Below, one piece after another: positions 52,280 to 62,046 of a DNA stretch of 64,000 nucleotides. Position 1 is the stretch's first letter; each line of letters starts with the position of its first letter. A program made the translations under genes and the position numbers. The notes beneath the pieces were generated by a model. The model saw only the letters and a program-made list of their open reading frames with translations, made no database searches and was not told the origin of the DNA. This stretch comes from Saprospiraceae bacterium (lineage in GTDB: Bacteria > Bacteroidota > Bacteroidia > Chitinophagales > Saprospiraceae): NCBI GenBank assembly GCA_041392805.1, contig JAWKLJ010000002.1, positions 883,001 through 947,000 of the forward strand, read 5' to 3'.

Positions 52280-53182
52280 ATGACCAAACGCCGAAAATTA
52301 CTCAAAAGTCTAATGGCTATGCCCTTGCTGGCAGCTTCTGCCCCTTCCTCCTTTTCTCAAGCCCGCCAGCACCCCGATACACCCGCCTGTAGCCGATTGA
52401 AATTGAGTCTAAATGCCTATTCTTTTAACGCCCCATTGACCAAAGGCGAGATGGATGTGGATGATTTAATCGACTTTTGTGCTAACAATGGCTTTGACGG
52501 AGTGGATATCACGGCTTATTATTTTCCTGGCTATCCGGCCATCCCCCCCGACGAATACATTTACCATATCAAAAAGAAGGCTTTTTTGGCTGGCCTCGAA
52601 ATCAGCGGCACTGGGGTTAGAAACGATTTCACTGATCCGGATCCGGCCAAGCGAAAAGCACATCTTGACTTGGTAAAAGCCTGGATTGAGTGTGCGGCCA
52701 AACTCGGCGCCCCGGTTATTCGGATTTTCGCAGGCACCCAGGAACCAGCGGGTTATACCTGGGACCAGGTTGCAAAATGGTTGGTGGCGGACGTGAAGGA
52801 GTGTGTGGAGCATGGCAAAAAATATGGCGTCGTAGTGGCTATTCAAAACCATCACGATTTCCTGAAAACCTCCGATCAGGTATTAAAAATCATAGAAATG
52901 GTGGATTCCGAGTGGTTTGGGCTGATCTTGGACACCGGGAGTTACCGGAAAGGTGACCCCTATGCAGAAATCATGAAGACCATTGACCATGCCGTCAACT
53001 GGCAAGTCAAGGAGAAAATATTCGTCGATGGGGTAGAAGTAGAAACCGATCTGCCTAAACTCGCTGCCATCATCAAAGCCTCCTGTTACAAAGGCTATTT
53101 ACCTATAGAAACCCTGGGCGCAGGCGAGCCCAAATTGAAGGTTAGAATGTTATTGGAAAAACTGCGACGGGCTTTGGCATAA
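52280..53182 (+). CDS. sugar phosphate isomerase/epimerase-like TIM-barrel protein, exported
   Basis: 300 residues. The N-terminus MTKRRKLLKSLMAMPLLAAS is a signal with a Tat-like basic region. The xylose-isomerase-like fold is shown by LSLNAYSFNAPL, FCANNGFDGVDITAYYFPGY, PVIRIFAGTQEPAG, VAIQNHHDFLKT and LILDTGSY (metal-binding positions of the AP_endonuc_2 fold). Sugar isomerase or epimerase function is inferred; substrate unknown. Within the xylan cluster. Confidence 0.88.
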   Translation: MTKRRKLLKSLMAMPLLAASAPSSFSQARQHPDTPACSRLKLSLNAYSFNAPLTKGEMDVDDLIDFCANNGFDGVDITAYYFPGYPAIPPDEYIYHIKKKAFLAGLEISGTGVRNDFTDPDPAKRKAHLDLVKAWIECAAKLGAPVIRIFAGTQEPAGYTWDQVAKWLVADVKECVEHGKKYGVVVAIQNHHDFLKTSDQVLKIIEMVDSEWFGLILDTGSYRKGDPYAEIMKTIDHAVNWQVKEKIFVDGVEVETDLPKLAAIIKASCYKGYLPIETLGAGEPKLKVRMLLEKLRRALA

Positions 53183-53184
53183 GT

Positions 53185-53958
53185 TCAATACCACTTAAAA
53201 GCGAAATAAGTACATTGTTTTTTCCCGATATTGGTAGGGGCGTGGGGGACTTGGGAGGCCAGAAACACGATATCACCAATGGCCGCATTATCGGTCTTGC
53301 CATCAATATATTCTTCTATATTACCTGTGATCATTAGAATGATTTCTTCTCCTACATGGGTATGAGGAGGGTGGCTTTGGATACCCACATTGAGTGTGGT
53401 GACATGCATCTCGAAGTTTTCACACATGCTCGTTCCGCGATCGAAGAAGTGTCGGACGCCGCCCCTGTCGTGTGGGGTGTAAGCTGTATCCTCCCAATTC
53501 ACGACGAAAGAGCCGCCTTCTGCTTTACCACGGGCATCATTTTGGGGTGACCTGGAGTGATACCGGAGTACGTAATAAGTTGCTTTTGTGTTTCCGGCAT
53601 TTTCAAAACCATGTTCATCTCCGGGCATGATGAGCGCAATGCTTCCCGGGCCTAGGATGCTGGATTTGCCTTCAATGGTGACCTTTAATTGCCCTTCTTT
53701 AACGATAACGAGCTCTTCAAGGTCAGCATGGGTGTGGCTAGGATGAGGCGCTAGCCCGGGTTTGAGTGTAGTAGCATGGACGATAAATCGGTCAAAATGA
53801 GTAGTACTGCCCTCAAAAAAGGCTCGTTTTTTTCCTGTTTTTTCTTTATTAACTTCTGCTTTTTTCCAGTTAAATATCTGGGCTTCTATTTTTTCTGATT
53901 GGGCAGAGGCCATACTGGTGGATACCAGAAAAACAAATAGTAGGAAGTTGATTTTCAT
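53185..53958 (-). CDS. exported bicupin protein
   Basis: 257 residues with a signal peptide (MKINFLLFVFLVSTSMASAQ). Two cupin domains are visible: HPSHTHADLEELVIVKEGQL with PGDEHGFENAG, and HPPHTHVGEEIILMITGNIE with ASQVPHAPTNIG. Each has the H-x-H...E...H metal-binding pattern. Possible roles are an isomerase or dioxygenase acting on sugar or aromatic acids; unproven. It converges with the isomerase gene, 2 bp apart. Confidence 0.85.
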   Translation of the reverse strand: MKINFLLFVFLVSTSMASAQSEKIEAQIFNWKKAEVNKEKTGKKRAFFEGSTTHFDRFIVHATTLKPGLAPHPSHTHADLEELVIVKEGQLKVTIEGKSSILGPGSIALIMPGDEHGFENAGNTKATYYVLRYHSRSPQNDARGKAEGGSFVVNWEDTAYTPHDRGGVRHFFDRGTSMCENFEMHVTTLNVGIQSHPPHTHVGEEIILMITGNIEEYIDGKTDNAAIGDIVFLASQVPHAPTNIGKKQCTYFAFKWY

Positions 53959-53969
53959 GTTGTTTTGTT

Positions 53970-54698
53970 TTATGTTTTAAGGTCTATTTTTTCTAAAAAA
54001 GCATCTTTAAAACTGCGACCAATGGGGAGGCATTCTTTAGCAAGATAAACCTGATTTCCTACAATTTTATCAATACAGGAAATATTAATAATAAAGGATT
54101 TATGAATTTGGACAAAGGCGTCTTTGGGTAATAAATCTAACCAAAATTTAAGGGTAGTAGAAAGAAAATGATTTTTTTGTTTCATATAAACCCGCGTAAA
54201 ATCATCCTCTGATTTTATATAAAGTATATCCTTGAACCCAATTTTAATAATTGCGCGATCAGATTTTAAAAAAACAAAATCTGGATCAAGCGGCGGCGGT
54301 GGTACGACGGGTGGCTGGCCCGGTTGAAGTGCACTTTCGAAGGAATAAATGACCTTGGTTACCGCCTTCAGAAAACGGTCAAAAGAAATGGGTTTCAATA
54401 GGTAATCCGCCACATCAAATTCGTAACCATCCAGGGCATATTCAGAGAAGGCCGTCGTTAGGATGACTTTGGGATGATAGGGGAGGATTTTGAGGAATTC
54501 CATCCCCGAGATTTTTGGGAGATGAATATCCAGAAACAGTAAAGGAACCGCATCTCGCCTTAAGAAGGCCAGTGCTTCCAGCGGATCTGTAAAAGTGCCG
54601 ACCAATCGCAATTCAGGTAAATCTTCAATATAGCGGATTAAAATTCGCTGGGCTGGCGGTTGGTCTTCTATAATAATACAATCATACGTTTTTATCAT
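53970..54698 (-). CDS. LytTR family response regulator
   Basis: 242 residues. Receiver domain with phospho-acceptor Asp57 (PLLFLDIHLPKISG) and Lys in LLKPISFDRFL; C-terminal LytTR DNA-binding domain (~140-240; IIKIGFKDILYIKSEDDFTR, FVQIHKSFIINI). It is 5 bp downstream of its kinase and should control nearby genes, most likely the divergent receptor and the xylan cluster. Confidence 0.94.
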   Translation of the reverse strand: MIKTYDCIIIEDQPPAQRILIRYIEDLPELRLVGTFTDPLEALAFLRRDAVPLLFLDIHLPKISGMEFLKILPYHPKVILTTAFSEYALDGYEFDVADYLLKPISFDRFLKAVTKVIYSFESALQPGQPPVVPPPPLDPDFVFLKSDRAIIKIGFKDILYIKSEDDFTRVYMKQKNHFLSTTLKFWLDLLPKDAFVQIHKSFIINISCIDKIVGNQVYLAKECLPIGRSFKDAFLEKIDLKT

Positions 54699-54703
54699 TA
54701 CAA

Positions 54704-55765
54704 TCAGCTAGCTTCAATGTCCAAAATTAAGTCTACCGTGAAAATATTATCCTTAGTATGTATGTTCAGTTGATGTTTGCCTGGATATTGCAGTTCCAGT
54801 CTTTTTTTGATGTTTTCTAGTCCCACCCCTTTTGAAAGCAATTTATCAGAGGGGTTATCCGATACCTTAAAAGTATTGCTACACAGGAATTTAAGTTGAT
54901 TACGAATGACTTCCGCCTTGATTTTGATCACAATATTATCGGCTAGGCTAGATAGACTATGTTTGAAACAATTTTCGACAAAGGTGATTAAAATTAGTGG
55001 TGCAATGGTTTTGGATTGGATTTCACCCGTTGTAGTGTATTCAACGGTTCCCCTTCCTTCCATTTGTAATTCCTGCAAATGAATAAAATCTGCCAGATAG
55101 TTTAATTCCTTTTGCAAGGGCACCAATTTGCCCTGGCTTTCATAAAGAAGGTAGCGCATGATAGCCGACAATTGCAAAATGATTTCAGGCGTTTTGGGCG
55201 ATTGCTCTTGCGCGTAGGAATAGAGGTTGTTGAGGTTGTTGAAAAGGAAATGAGGGTTTAGCTGTGATTTTAGGAATTGCAATTGGCTTTCTACCTTTTC
55301 TTTTTCCATTTGCTCAAGGTCAGATTGTTTTTTAAGGTTGTCCCAAGCAAATTTAAATCCAACAAAAAGCAAAATAGTAGGTCCAATTTGTAGTAAGGTC
55401 GCAAAATAACCCAAAAAGGTATCACCTCTTGGGGTATTGGGAAACAGCACCTTTTCTAGCCAAAATTCTTCTACAATAATGGAGATGGCTAAAACGATAC
55501 AGCTAAGTATGGTGAATAAAAGGTAGCGTTTTTTGTAAAAAAAATGTGGTAGCAACCCATAATTGATAACAAGGATAGCCAAGAAATAATTAAAAGAAAT
55601 AATGAAATCAGATAATTGGAGATAGGGCATATCACCTGATGCTGAGTTTTTTGTACCATTTTGGTAGGCAATGCTCGCAAAGTACAATATCCAAAGAAAT
55701 AGGTTGACTATCAGTTCTTTAGGTATCTTATATTGTGCCTTTTTTAATAAACTTGAAAAATCCAT
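54704..55765 (-). CDS. LytS-like sensor histidine kinase
   Basis: 353 residues from ATG 55765. Four membrane helices precede a coiled coil and the His_kinase domain with His172 in SQLNPHFLFNNLNNL. A GHKL ATPase-type region follows (LILITFVENCFKHSL, GVGLENIKKRLELQY). It has no large sensory domain. It diverges from the TonB-type receptor, from which it is separated by about 260 bp. Start at 55837 would add residues without support. Confidence 0.93.
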   Translation of the reverse strand: MDFSSLLKKAQYKIPKELIVNLFLWILYFASIAYQNGTKNSASGDMPYLQLSDFIISFNYFLAILVINYGLLPHFFYKKRYLLFTILSCIVLAISIIVEEFWLEKVLFPNTPRGDTFLGYFATLLQIGPTILLFVGFKFAWDNLKKQSDLEQMEKEKVESQLQFLKSQLNPHFLFNNLNNLYSYAQEQSPKTPEIILQLSAIMRYLLYESQGKLVPLQKELNYLADFIHLQELQMEGRGTVEYTTTGEIQSKTIAPLILITFVENCFKHSLSSLADNIVIKIKAEVIRNQLKFLCSNTFKVSDNPSDKLLSKGVGLENIKKRLELQYPGKHQLNIHTKDNIFTVDLILDIEAS

Positions 55766-56029
55766 AAGGGCCTTCTTACGACAATTTATTTTAAAATGAA
55801 AACAAAAATTTCTTAAAGATTTCTTAAAAAAAACCAAGAAACCAAATTACTCTGGTAAACAACCATTTCAGCATGGCGAACGACAAATGAAGGGGGCTAA
55901 TCCCGTTTACCTAGCCAAGTTTGCCGTATACCGATTTTATTTGTCAGGGTTAAAATGGATCCGCACCTTTGCAGCATGTTCAAAAATTATTTCAATCCCA
56001 TTTTACAACTCGACTGTTATACACCTAAT

Positions 56030-58486
56030 ATGAAAAAGTACCTTATTACCCTTTTGGCCTTCAGTTTCTTGCTAGTACAATCCTTTGAGCTATCAGCACA
56101 AAACGAAAATCCATCTCAATCTATTCAACTTAAAGGCAAGGTAGTCGATGCCGATAATGGCTTGCCGTTAGATTATGCTACCATCAGCCTTTATCGATTG
56201 AAAGATAGTACGCTTGTGGGAGGGAATGTAAGCAACTTTGAAGGCATTTTTTCTATCAATGCGCCAGTTGGAATATATTATGCCATCGTTGAATTTTTAG
56301 CTTATGATGCTAAGACCCTTAACCAAATAAGTTTATCGTCCGACCAACCCACCTTGGACCTGGGTACCATCTCCCTGAAATCCCAGGCAACTGCCTTAGA
56401 TGAAATTGTGGTGACGGCTGAAAAAAGCCAGATGGAAATGTCCCTCGATAAAAAGATTTTTAATGTGGGGAAAGATTTGGCCAACCGAGGAGGAAGCGCA
56501 GCTGATTTATTGGATAATGTACCCTCTGTGCAAGTGGATGTAGAGGGTGCTGTTAGCCTGAGAGGGAGCGAAAATGTTCGCATTCTGATTGATGGCCAAC
56601 CCTCTGGATTAATTGGAAACGGGAATGGTTTGCGACAATTGCAGGCCAATATGATTGAAAAAATCGAACTCATCACCAATCCTTCGGCCCGATACCAGGC
56701 AGAGGGCTCTGCTGGGATCATCAATATCATTTTGAAAAAGGAGCGCAAGTCAGGAGTGAATGGCTCATTTGACCTTACCTTGGGATATCCAGACAACTAT
56801 GGTGTAGCCGTTAATATGAATTATCGTACCAAAAAGCTGAATCTCTTTACCAACTACGGATTGTCTTACCGAAATAGCCCAGGCAAGGGTTCCCTTTACC
56901 AGGAGATTTTCAAAAACGACACCACTTTTATCACCCAACAATATAATCAGCGGACACGTACTGGATTGAACAATACCTTCCGGTTTGGCGCCGATTATTT
57001 TCTCAATCCCACAAATACCTTAACCACAGCGCTTACCTACCGGATAGGTCAGGATGAAAACCTCCAGGAGACAGATTATCGCGATTTTATATTCGACATG
57101 AACCAGCCTGTGGGGATCACCTTACGCACGGATGAAGAGCAAGAGGATGATATGAACCTGGAATATGCCCTGACTTACAAGAAAACCTTTGAACGAAAAG
57201 GACAGGAGTTAACCGCAGATTTGCGCTATCGAGACAAAACAGAAAAAGAGGGGTCGGACCTTAGAAATCGATTTTATAACAATGAAAATAACCCTGACGG
57301 AACCCCTGATCTTTTACAACAATCTGACAACAAAGAGAGTGAAAAACTGCTAACTTTCCAACTGGATTATGTTCATCCCCTCAGTAAAGAAAGCAAATTT
57401 GAAATAGGCCTCCGTAGCTCCATCCGAGATATAGATAACGATTATTTGGTAGAAGAACTTTCCGATGGTGTGTGGCAAGCCTTGCAAGGATTAAGCAATA
57501 ACTTCCAATATGATGAAAATATCCATGCTGCTTATTTGATCTATGGCAACAAAAAAGGCAAGTTTTCATACCAGTTTGGATTAAGGCCAGAATATAGCCA
57601 AGTCAGCACGCGATTGCTGCAAACCAATGATGTGAACAAAAGGGATTACCTGAATTTTTTCCCGAGCGTTCATTTTACTTATGATCTTCCGAGCGAAAAT
57701 GCGGTACAAATTAGCTATAGCCGCCGGGTCCGGCGACCACAATTCTGGGATTTAAATCCATTCTTTACCTTTAGCGATAACCGCAATTTTTTCAGTGGAA
57801 ACCCCGATTTAGATCCTGAATTTGCTGATGCACTAGAATTGGGCCATATTAAATATTGGGATAAAGGTTCCTTGAGTTCCAGTATTTACTACCGGCATAC
57901 CAATGGAAAAATTGACCGAATCAGAAGAATTGACGAATCGGGTAATTCTGTTACGCGCCCAGAAAATCTCTTGACGGAGGATGCCTTTGGTTTTGAATTT
58001 ACGGCTTCCTATAATCCTGTAAAATGGTGGAGATTTAATGCTGATTTCAACTTTTTCCGAGCCATTACAGATGGGGGCAATTTAGGGGCTTCTTTTGCAA
58101 GCGATGCCTACAGTTGGTTTACAAGAGGAACTTCGCGCTTTTCTGTTGGGAAATCGACCGATGTGCAAGTGCGGTTTGATTACCGCGCGCCGCAGGTGAA
58201 TACCCAAGGGAAACGATTAGCGATGTATGGTTTTGATATTGCTGCCAGTCAAGATGTTTTAAAAGACAAAGGAACGTTGACCTTAAGTGTAAGGGATTTG
58301 CTGAATTCCAGACGATGGAGATATACTGCGGAAGGTGAGAATTTTATCACGGTGAATGATTTCCAGTGGAGAGCAAGGTCTATTACCTTAAGCTTGACGT
58401 ACAGACTGAATCAGCAAAACCGCAAAGAGGGAAATAAAGGTGGTAAAGGAAATTTTGAAGGAGGCGGTGAAGAAGGTATGTATTAG
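56030..58486 (+). CDS. TonB-dependent receptor-like outer membrane beta-barrel protein with carboxypeptidase-like N-domain
   Basis: 818 residues from ATG 56030; signal peptide KKYLITLLAFSFLLVQSF...LSAQ. It has a carboxypeptidase-regulatory-like domain (LKGKVVDADNGLPLDYAT), plug (AADLLDNVPSVQVDVEGAV, SLRGSENVRILIDG, YQAEGSAGIINIIL) and an OMP_b-brl_3 barrel ending RSITLSLTYRLNQ. The family is distinct from SusC. Its place between the two-component system and GH67 suggests xylo-oligosaccharide or related uptake, or a signalling receptor; substrate not proven. Confidence 0.92.
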   Translation: MKKYLITLLAFSFLLVQSFELSAQNENPSQSIQLKGKVVDADNGLPLDYATISLYRLKDSTLVGGNVSNFEGIFSINAPVGIYYAIVEFLAYDAKTLNQISLSSDQPTLDLGTISLKSQATALDEIVVTAEKSQMEMSLDKKIFNVGKDLANRGGSAADLLDNVPSVQVDVEGAVSLRGSENVRILIDGQPSGLIGNGNGLRQLQANMIEKIELITNPSARYQAEGSAGIINIILKKERKSGVNGSFDLTLGYPDNYGVAVNMNYRTKKLNLFTNYGLSYRNSPGKGSLYQEIFKNDTTFITQQYNQRTRTGLNNTFRFGADYFLNPTNTLTTALTYRIGQDENLQETDYRDFIFDMNQPVGITLRTDEEQEDDMNLEYALTYKKTFERKGQELTADLRYRDKTEKEGSDLRNRFYNNENNPDGTPDLLQQSDNKESEKLLTFQLDYVHPLSKESKFEIGLRSSIRDIDNDYLVEELSDGVWQALQGLSNNFQYDENIHAAYLIYGNKKGKFSYQFGLRPEYSQVSTRLLQTNDVNKRDYLNFFPSVHFTYDLPSENAVQISYSRRVRRPQFWDLNPFFTFSDNRNFFSGNPDLDPEFADALELGHIKYWDKGSLSSSIYYRHTNGKIDRIRRIDESGNSVTRPENLLTEDAFGFEFTASYNPVKWWRFNADFNFFRAITDGGNLGASFASDAYSWFTRGTSRFSVGKSTDVQVRFDYRAPQVNTQGKRLAMYGFDIAASQDVLKDKGTLTLSVRDLLNSRRWRYTAEGENFITVNDFQWRARSITLSLTYRLNQQNRKEGNKGGKGNFEGGGEEGMY

Positions 58487-58587
58487 AAAATGTTGACATA
58501 ATACCGATACTATAAGCAATAGGGTACAGAAATGTGGCCTATTGCTTTTTTTATTTTATCTTGTTAAGCCATTCAAGACAATCGCTT

Positions 58588-60741
58588 ATGAGAAAAAGTA
58601 TAGGCTTCCTTTTTTTTGCCATATTGCTTGCCCACTCTGGCATAGCTGAAGATGGTTATCGGCTATGGTTGAGATATGATCTGATCACTGATGCGCAGCA
58701 ATTAGCATTGTATCGCCAATCCTTGCAACACTATATTATCGAAGGACAATCTCCAACCCTGGAAGTTGTCGAGCACGAATTAAAGAAGGCCCTGCAGGGA
58801 CTTTTAGGAACGAGCATTACGGAGTCAACCGACCTTGCATCCAAAGGCTTATTAATACTGGGCACTCCTTCCTCGTCCACGATAGTAAAGGGCTTAAAGC
58901 TGGAGGATAAGCTGAAAACGATAGGAAAAGAGGGGTTTGTCATTACGAGCCAGGGTGGACGAACGGTCATTGCTGCCAATGAAGACATCGGAGTGCTGTA
59001 TGGTCTTTTTCACTTTTTGCGCCTTTTGCAATCTCACACTGCTATCGATGGATTGTCGATCACCAATAAACCCAAACTTAATATCCGAATACTCAATCAT
59101 TGGGACAACCTGGATAGAACCGTGGAGCGGGGATATGCTGGTTTTTCGATTTGGGATTGGCATAAATTGCCCGACTACCTTGATGCCCGATACCTGGATT
59201 ATGCCCGTGCTAATGCTTCTATTGGCATCAATGGGACGGTGTTGACCAATGTAAATGCCAATGCCCTGATCCTTCGGCCAGATTACCTGGATAAGGTGGC
59301 TGCACTGGCTGATTTATTTCGCCCTTATGGCATTCGGGTGTACCTCACTGCCCGGTTTAGTGCACCGATCAATTTAGGTGGTTTAAAAACAGCAGATCCG
59401 TTGGATCCCGCAGTTAAGGATTGGTGGAAAACAAAGATAGATGAGATTTACGAAAAAATACCCGACTTTGGCGGCTTTTTGGTCAAGGCGAATTCCGAAG
59501 GGCAACCTGGGCCTCAGAACTACAACCGATCCCATGCCGATGGGGCCAATATGTTGGCAGATGCCTTGAAGCCGCACGATGGTATCGTCATGTGGCGTGC
59601 TTTTGTCTATGATGACAAGGAACCGGTAGATCGAGCCATGCAGGCCAATAATGAATTCGAGCCTCTCGATGGTACTTTTAGGGACAATGTACTGATACAA
59701 GTCAAAAATGGCCCTATTGATTTTCAGCCCAGGGAGCCATTTCACCCGCTTTTTGGCGCGATGCCTAAGACGCCATTGATGATGGAATTTCAGATAACCC
59801 AGGAATACCTTGGCCAGGCCACTCACCTCGTTTACCTGGGGCCGATGTTTGAAGAAGTGCTGAAAGCCGATACCTACGCCAAAGGGAAAGGCGCTACCGT
59901 TGCAAAGGTCATTGAGGGCAAATTGGATAATCACCAGTATTCGGGTATGGCCGGTGTGGCCAATATCGGAAATGATAGAAACTGGACAGGGCATATTTTT
60001 GGACAAGCTAACTGGTATGTCTATGGTCGTCTGGCTTGGGATACCGAGCTTAGTTCCGCTGCCATAGCCGAGGAATGGATCAGGATGACCTTCTCTAATG
60101 ATCCTGACGTCATAAAGCCCATCAAGGAAATGATGCTATCCTCCCGGGAGACGCTTGTGAAATACATGACACCGCTTGGGCTGCACCATATCATGGGTGC
60201 CGGACATCACTATGGCCCTGGCCCTTGGGTAAGCCGAATGTCTCGGGCTGACTGGACCTCGGTGTATTACCACAAAGCGGATAGTCTGGGCATCGGCTTT
60301 GACCGGACAGCTTCCGGAAGTAATGCACTTGGTCAATATTCCCCGGAGGTAGCCTCCTTTTATAGTGATTTATCAACCTGCCCGGAAGCTTACCTGCTTT
60401 GGTTCCATCACCTTAAATGGACCTATAAAATGGCTTCCGGCGAAACACTTTGGGAAAAACTGTGCCATAGTTACTACGAAGGGGCAAAGGAAGCTAAAGC
60501 ATTCCGACAAACCTGGCAAAAGCTGGAGAAGGCTATAGATGCTGATCGTTTTCGACAAGTGGATATGTTATTGAAAATTCAGGAAAAAGAGGCGAAATGG
60601 TGGCGGGATGCCTGTGTGCTCTATTTCCAGTCTTTTTCTAAGATGCCGATCCCCTCAGGTTTAGAAAAGCCAACAGAAAGCCTCGAATATTTCACAAACT
60701 TATCCTATCCTTATGCCCCTGGCATAAGACCTCGCTGGTAG
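58588..60741 (+). CDS. alpha-glucuronidase, glycoside hydrolase family 67
   Basis: 717 residues from ATG 58588, which begins a signal peptide. GH67 features: GYRLWLRYDLI, GKEGFVITSQGGRTVIAAN, LNHWDNLDRTVERGYAGFSI, GFLVKANSEGQPGPQNYNRS, LMMEFQITQEYLG and HHIMGAGHHYGPGPW. It removes 4-O-methylglucuronic acid from xylo-oligosaccharides. The gene is followed 19 bp later by mannonate dehydratase, which acts later on glucuronate; this strongly supports a glucuronoxylan pathway. Confidence 0.96.
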   Translation: MRKSIGFLFFAILLAHSGIAEDGYRLWLRYDLITDAQQLALYRQSLQHYIIEGQSPTLEVVEHELKKALQGLLGTSITESTDLASKGLLILGTPSSSTIVKGLKLEDKLKTIGKEGFVITSQGGRTVIAANEDIGVLYGLFHFLRLLQSHTAIDGLSITNKPKLNIRILNHWDNLDRTVERGYAGFSIWDWHKLPDYLDARYLDYARANASIGINGTVLTNVNANALILRPDYLDKVAALADLFRPYGIRVYLTARFSAPINLGGLKTADPLDPAVKDWWKTKIDEIYEKIPDFGGFLVKANSEGQPGPQNYNRSHADGANMLADALKPHDGIVMWRAFVYDDKEPVDRAMQANNEFEPLDGTFRDNVLIQVKNGPIDFQPREPFHPLFGAMPKTPLMMEFQITQEYLGQATHLVYLGPMFEEVLKADTYAKGKGATVAKVIEGKLDNHQYSGMAGVANIGNDRNWTGHIFGQANWYVYGRLAWDTELSSAAIAEEWIRMTFSNDPDVIKPIKEMMLSSRETLVKYMTPLGLHHIMGAGHHYGPGPWVSRMSRADWTSVYYHKADSLGIGFDRTASGSNALGQYSPEVASFYSDLSTCPEAYLLWFHHLKWTYKMASGETLWEKLCHSYYEGAKEAKAFRQTWQKLEKAIDADRFRQVDMLLKIQEKEAKWWRDACVLYFQSFSKMPIPSGLEKPTESLEYFTNLSYPYAPGIRPRW

Positions 60742-60760
60742 AACTTGAAAAGCAAATGCT

Positions 60761-61933
60761 ATGATTTTGATGCATCAATGTATGCGCTGGTTCGGGCCTA
60801 ATGACCCGGTTAGCCTGCGGGATATCCGGCAGGCAGGTTGCGAAGGCGTCGTGACGGCACTCCACCACATTCCCGTAGGCGCGGTTTGGACCATAGCAGA
60901 AATCGAAAAAAGAAAACAAATCATTGAAGCTGCCGGTTTATCCTGGACCGTGGTGGAAAGCTTACCCGTTCACGAAGATATAAAGAAGCAGACGGGTGAT
61001 TTTGAGGGCATGATCTCAAGGTACAAGGAAAGCCTGCGAAATCTTGCCCAATGTGGGTTGAAAGTCATCACCTATAATTTTATGCCCATTCTTGATTGGC
61101 TTCGCACCAATCCCCGCTATGAATTGCCAGATGGAAGCAGGGCCTTATATTTTGAAAGGGTGGCTTTTATAGCCTTTGACTTATTTTTGCTCCAACGCCC
61201 TAATGCGGCAGCTGATTATTCCGAAGCAGATTTGAAGTCCGCCGAATCTTACTTTCTTGCTTTAGATGAGGTAGCAAAAAAAACACTTTTCCAGCACATT
61301 ATGCTAGGTTTGCCAGGTAGCGATGAGGCTTTTACGGCGGAGCAGGTATTGTCCGCATTGGCAACCTATAAAGCCATTGATACGGCAAGGTTGAAAGCGC
61401 ACCTTTTTTATTTTCTTCGAGCAATTGTTCCGGTGGCTGAAACACTTGGCCTAAGTTTGGCTATTCACCCGGATGACCCTCCTTATGCCGTCTTGGGCCT
61501 TCCCCGAATTGTTTGTACAGAGCAAGATTTACAAGAAATTGTGCAAGCGGTTCCTTCTCCTGCGAATGGCTTGTGTTTTTGTACCGGTTCGCTAGGCGTA
61601 AGGGCGGACAATGACCTGTCGGGCATTATCCAACGAATGGGAGACCATATTCATTTCCTTCATTTGCGCAATACGAAGCGCGACCAGGCGGGTAATTTTT
61701 TTGAAGCAGATCATTTGTCGGGGGATGCTGATATGGTGACCATTGTAAGTGAAATCCTGAAATTATCACAACGAAAAGGCAAAAGTATCCCTATGCGCCC
61801 GGATCATGGCCATCAAATGTTAGACGATTTGAACAAAAAGACTTATCCTGGTTATTCTGGCATAGGTCGACTGCGAGCCTTGGCGGAATTGCGGGGATTG
61901 GAATTGGGATTAGCTCATCATTTAGAAAAGTAA
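60761..61933 (+). CDS. uxuA: mannonate dehydratase
   Basis: 390 residues, nearly collinear with E. coli UxuA: RWFGPNDPVSLRDIRQAG, GVVTALHHIPVGAVW, ESLPVHEDIKKQTGDFE, YNFMPILDW, LAIHPDDPPYAVLGLPR, CTGSLGVRADNDL and IPMRPDHGHQMLDDL. It dehydrates D-mannonate to 2-keto-3-deoxygluconate in glucuronate catabolism. The start could be the Met at 60770. The isomerase and mannonate oxidoreductase steps are not encoded in the window. Confidence 0.97.
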   Translation: MILMHQCMRWFGPNDPVSLRDIRQAGCEGVVTALHHIPVGAVWTIAEIEKRKQIIEAAGLSWTVVESLPVHEDIKKQTGDFEGMISRYKESLRNLAQCGLKVITYNFMPILDWLRTNPRYELPDGSRALYFERVAFIAFDLFLLQRPNAAADYSEADLKSAESYFLALDEVAKKTLFQHIMLGLPGSDEAFTAEQVLSALATYKAIDTARLKAHLFYFLRAIVPVAETLGLSLAIHPDDPPYAVLGLPRIVCTEQDLQEIVQAVPSPANGLCFCTGSLGVRADNDLSGIIQRMGDHIHFLHLRNTKRDQAGNFFEADHLSGDADMVTIVSEILKLSQRKGKSIPMRPDHGHQMLDDLNKKTYPGYSGIGRLRALAELRGLELGLAHHLEK

Positions 61934-62046
61934 AAATACTCGTAGGGATATACTTCTTTGCTAAAGCATACCTTATTTTGGGCATAAAGTATTGCTTTTA
62001 AGGATAATTTGTCAAATTGCTAGATTATAACATCAAACAAACGAAA

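Noticed and set aside
55766..58486. SusC assignment for the receptor
   Set aside because: The barrel and plug sequence match the OMP_b-brl_3-type family and there is no SusD gene beside it.
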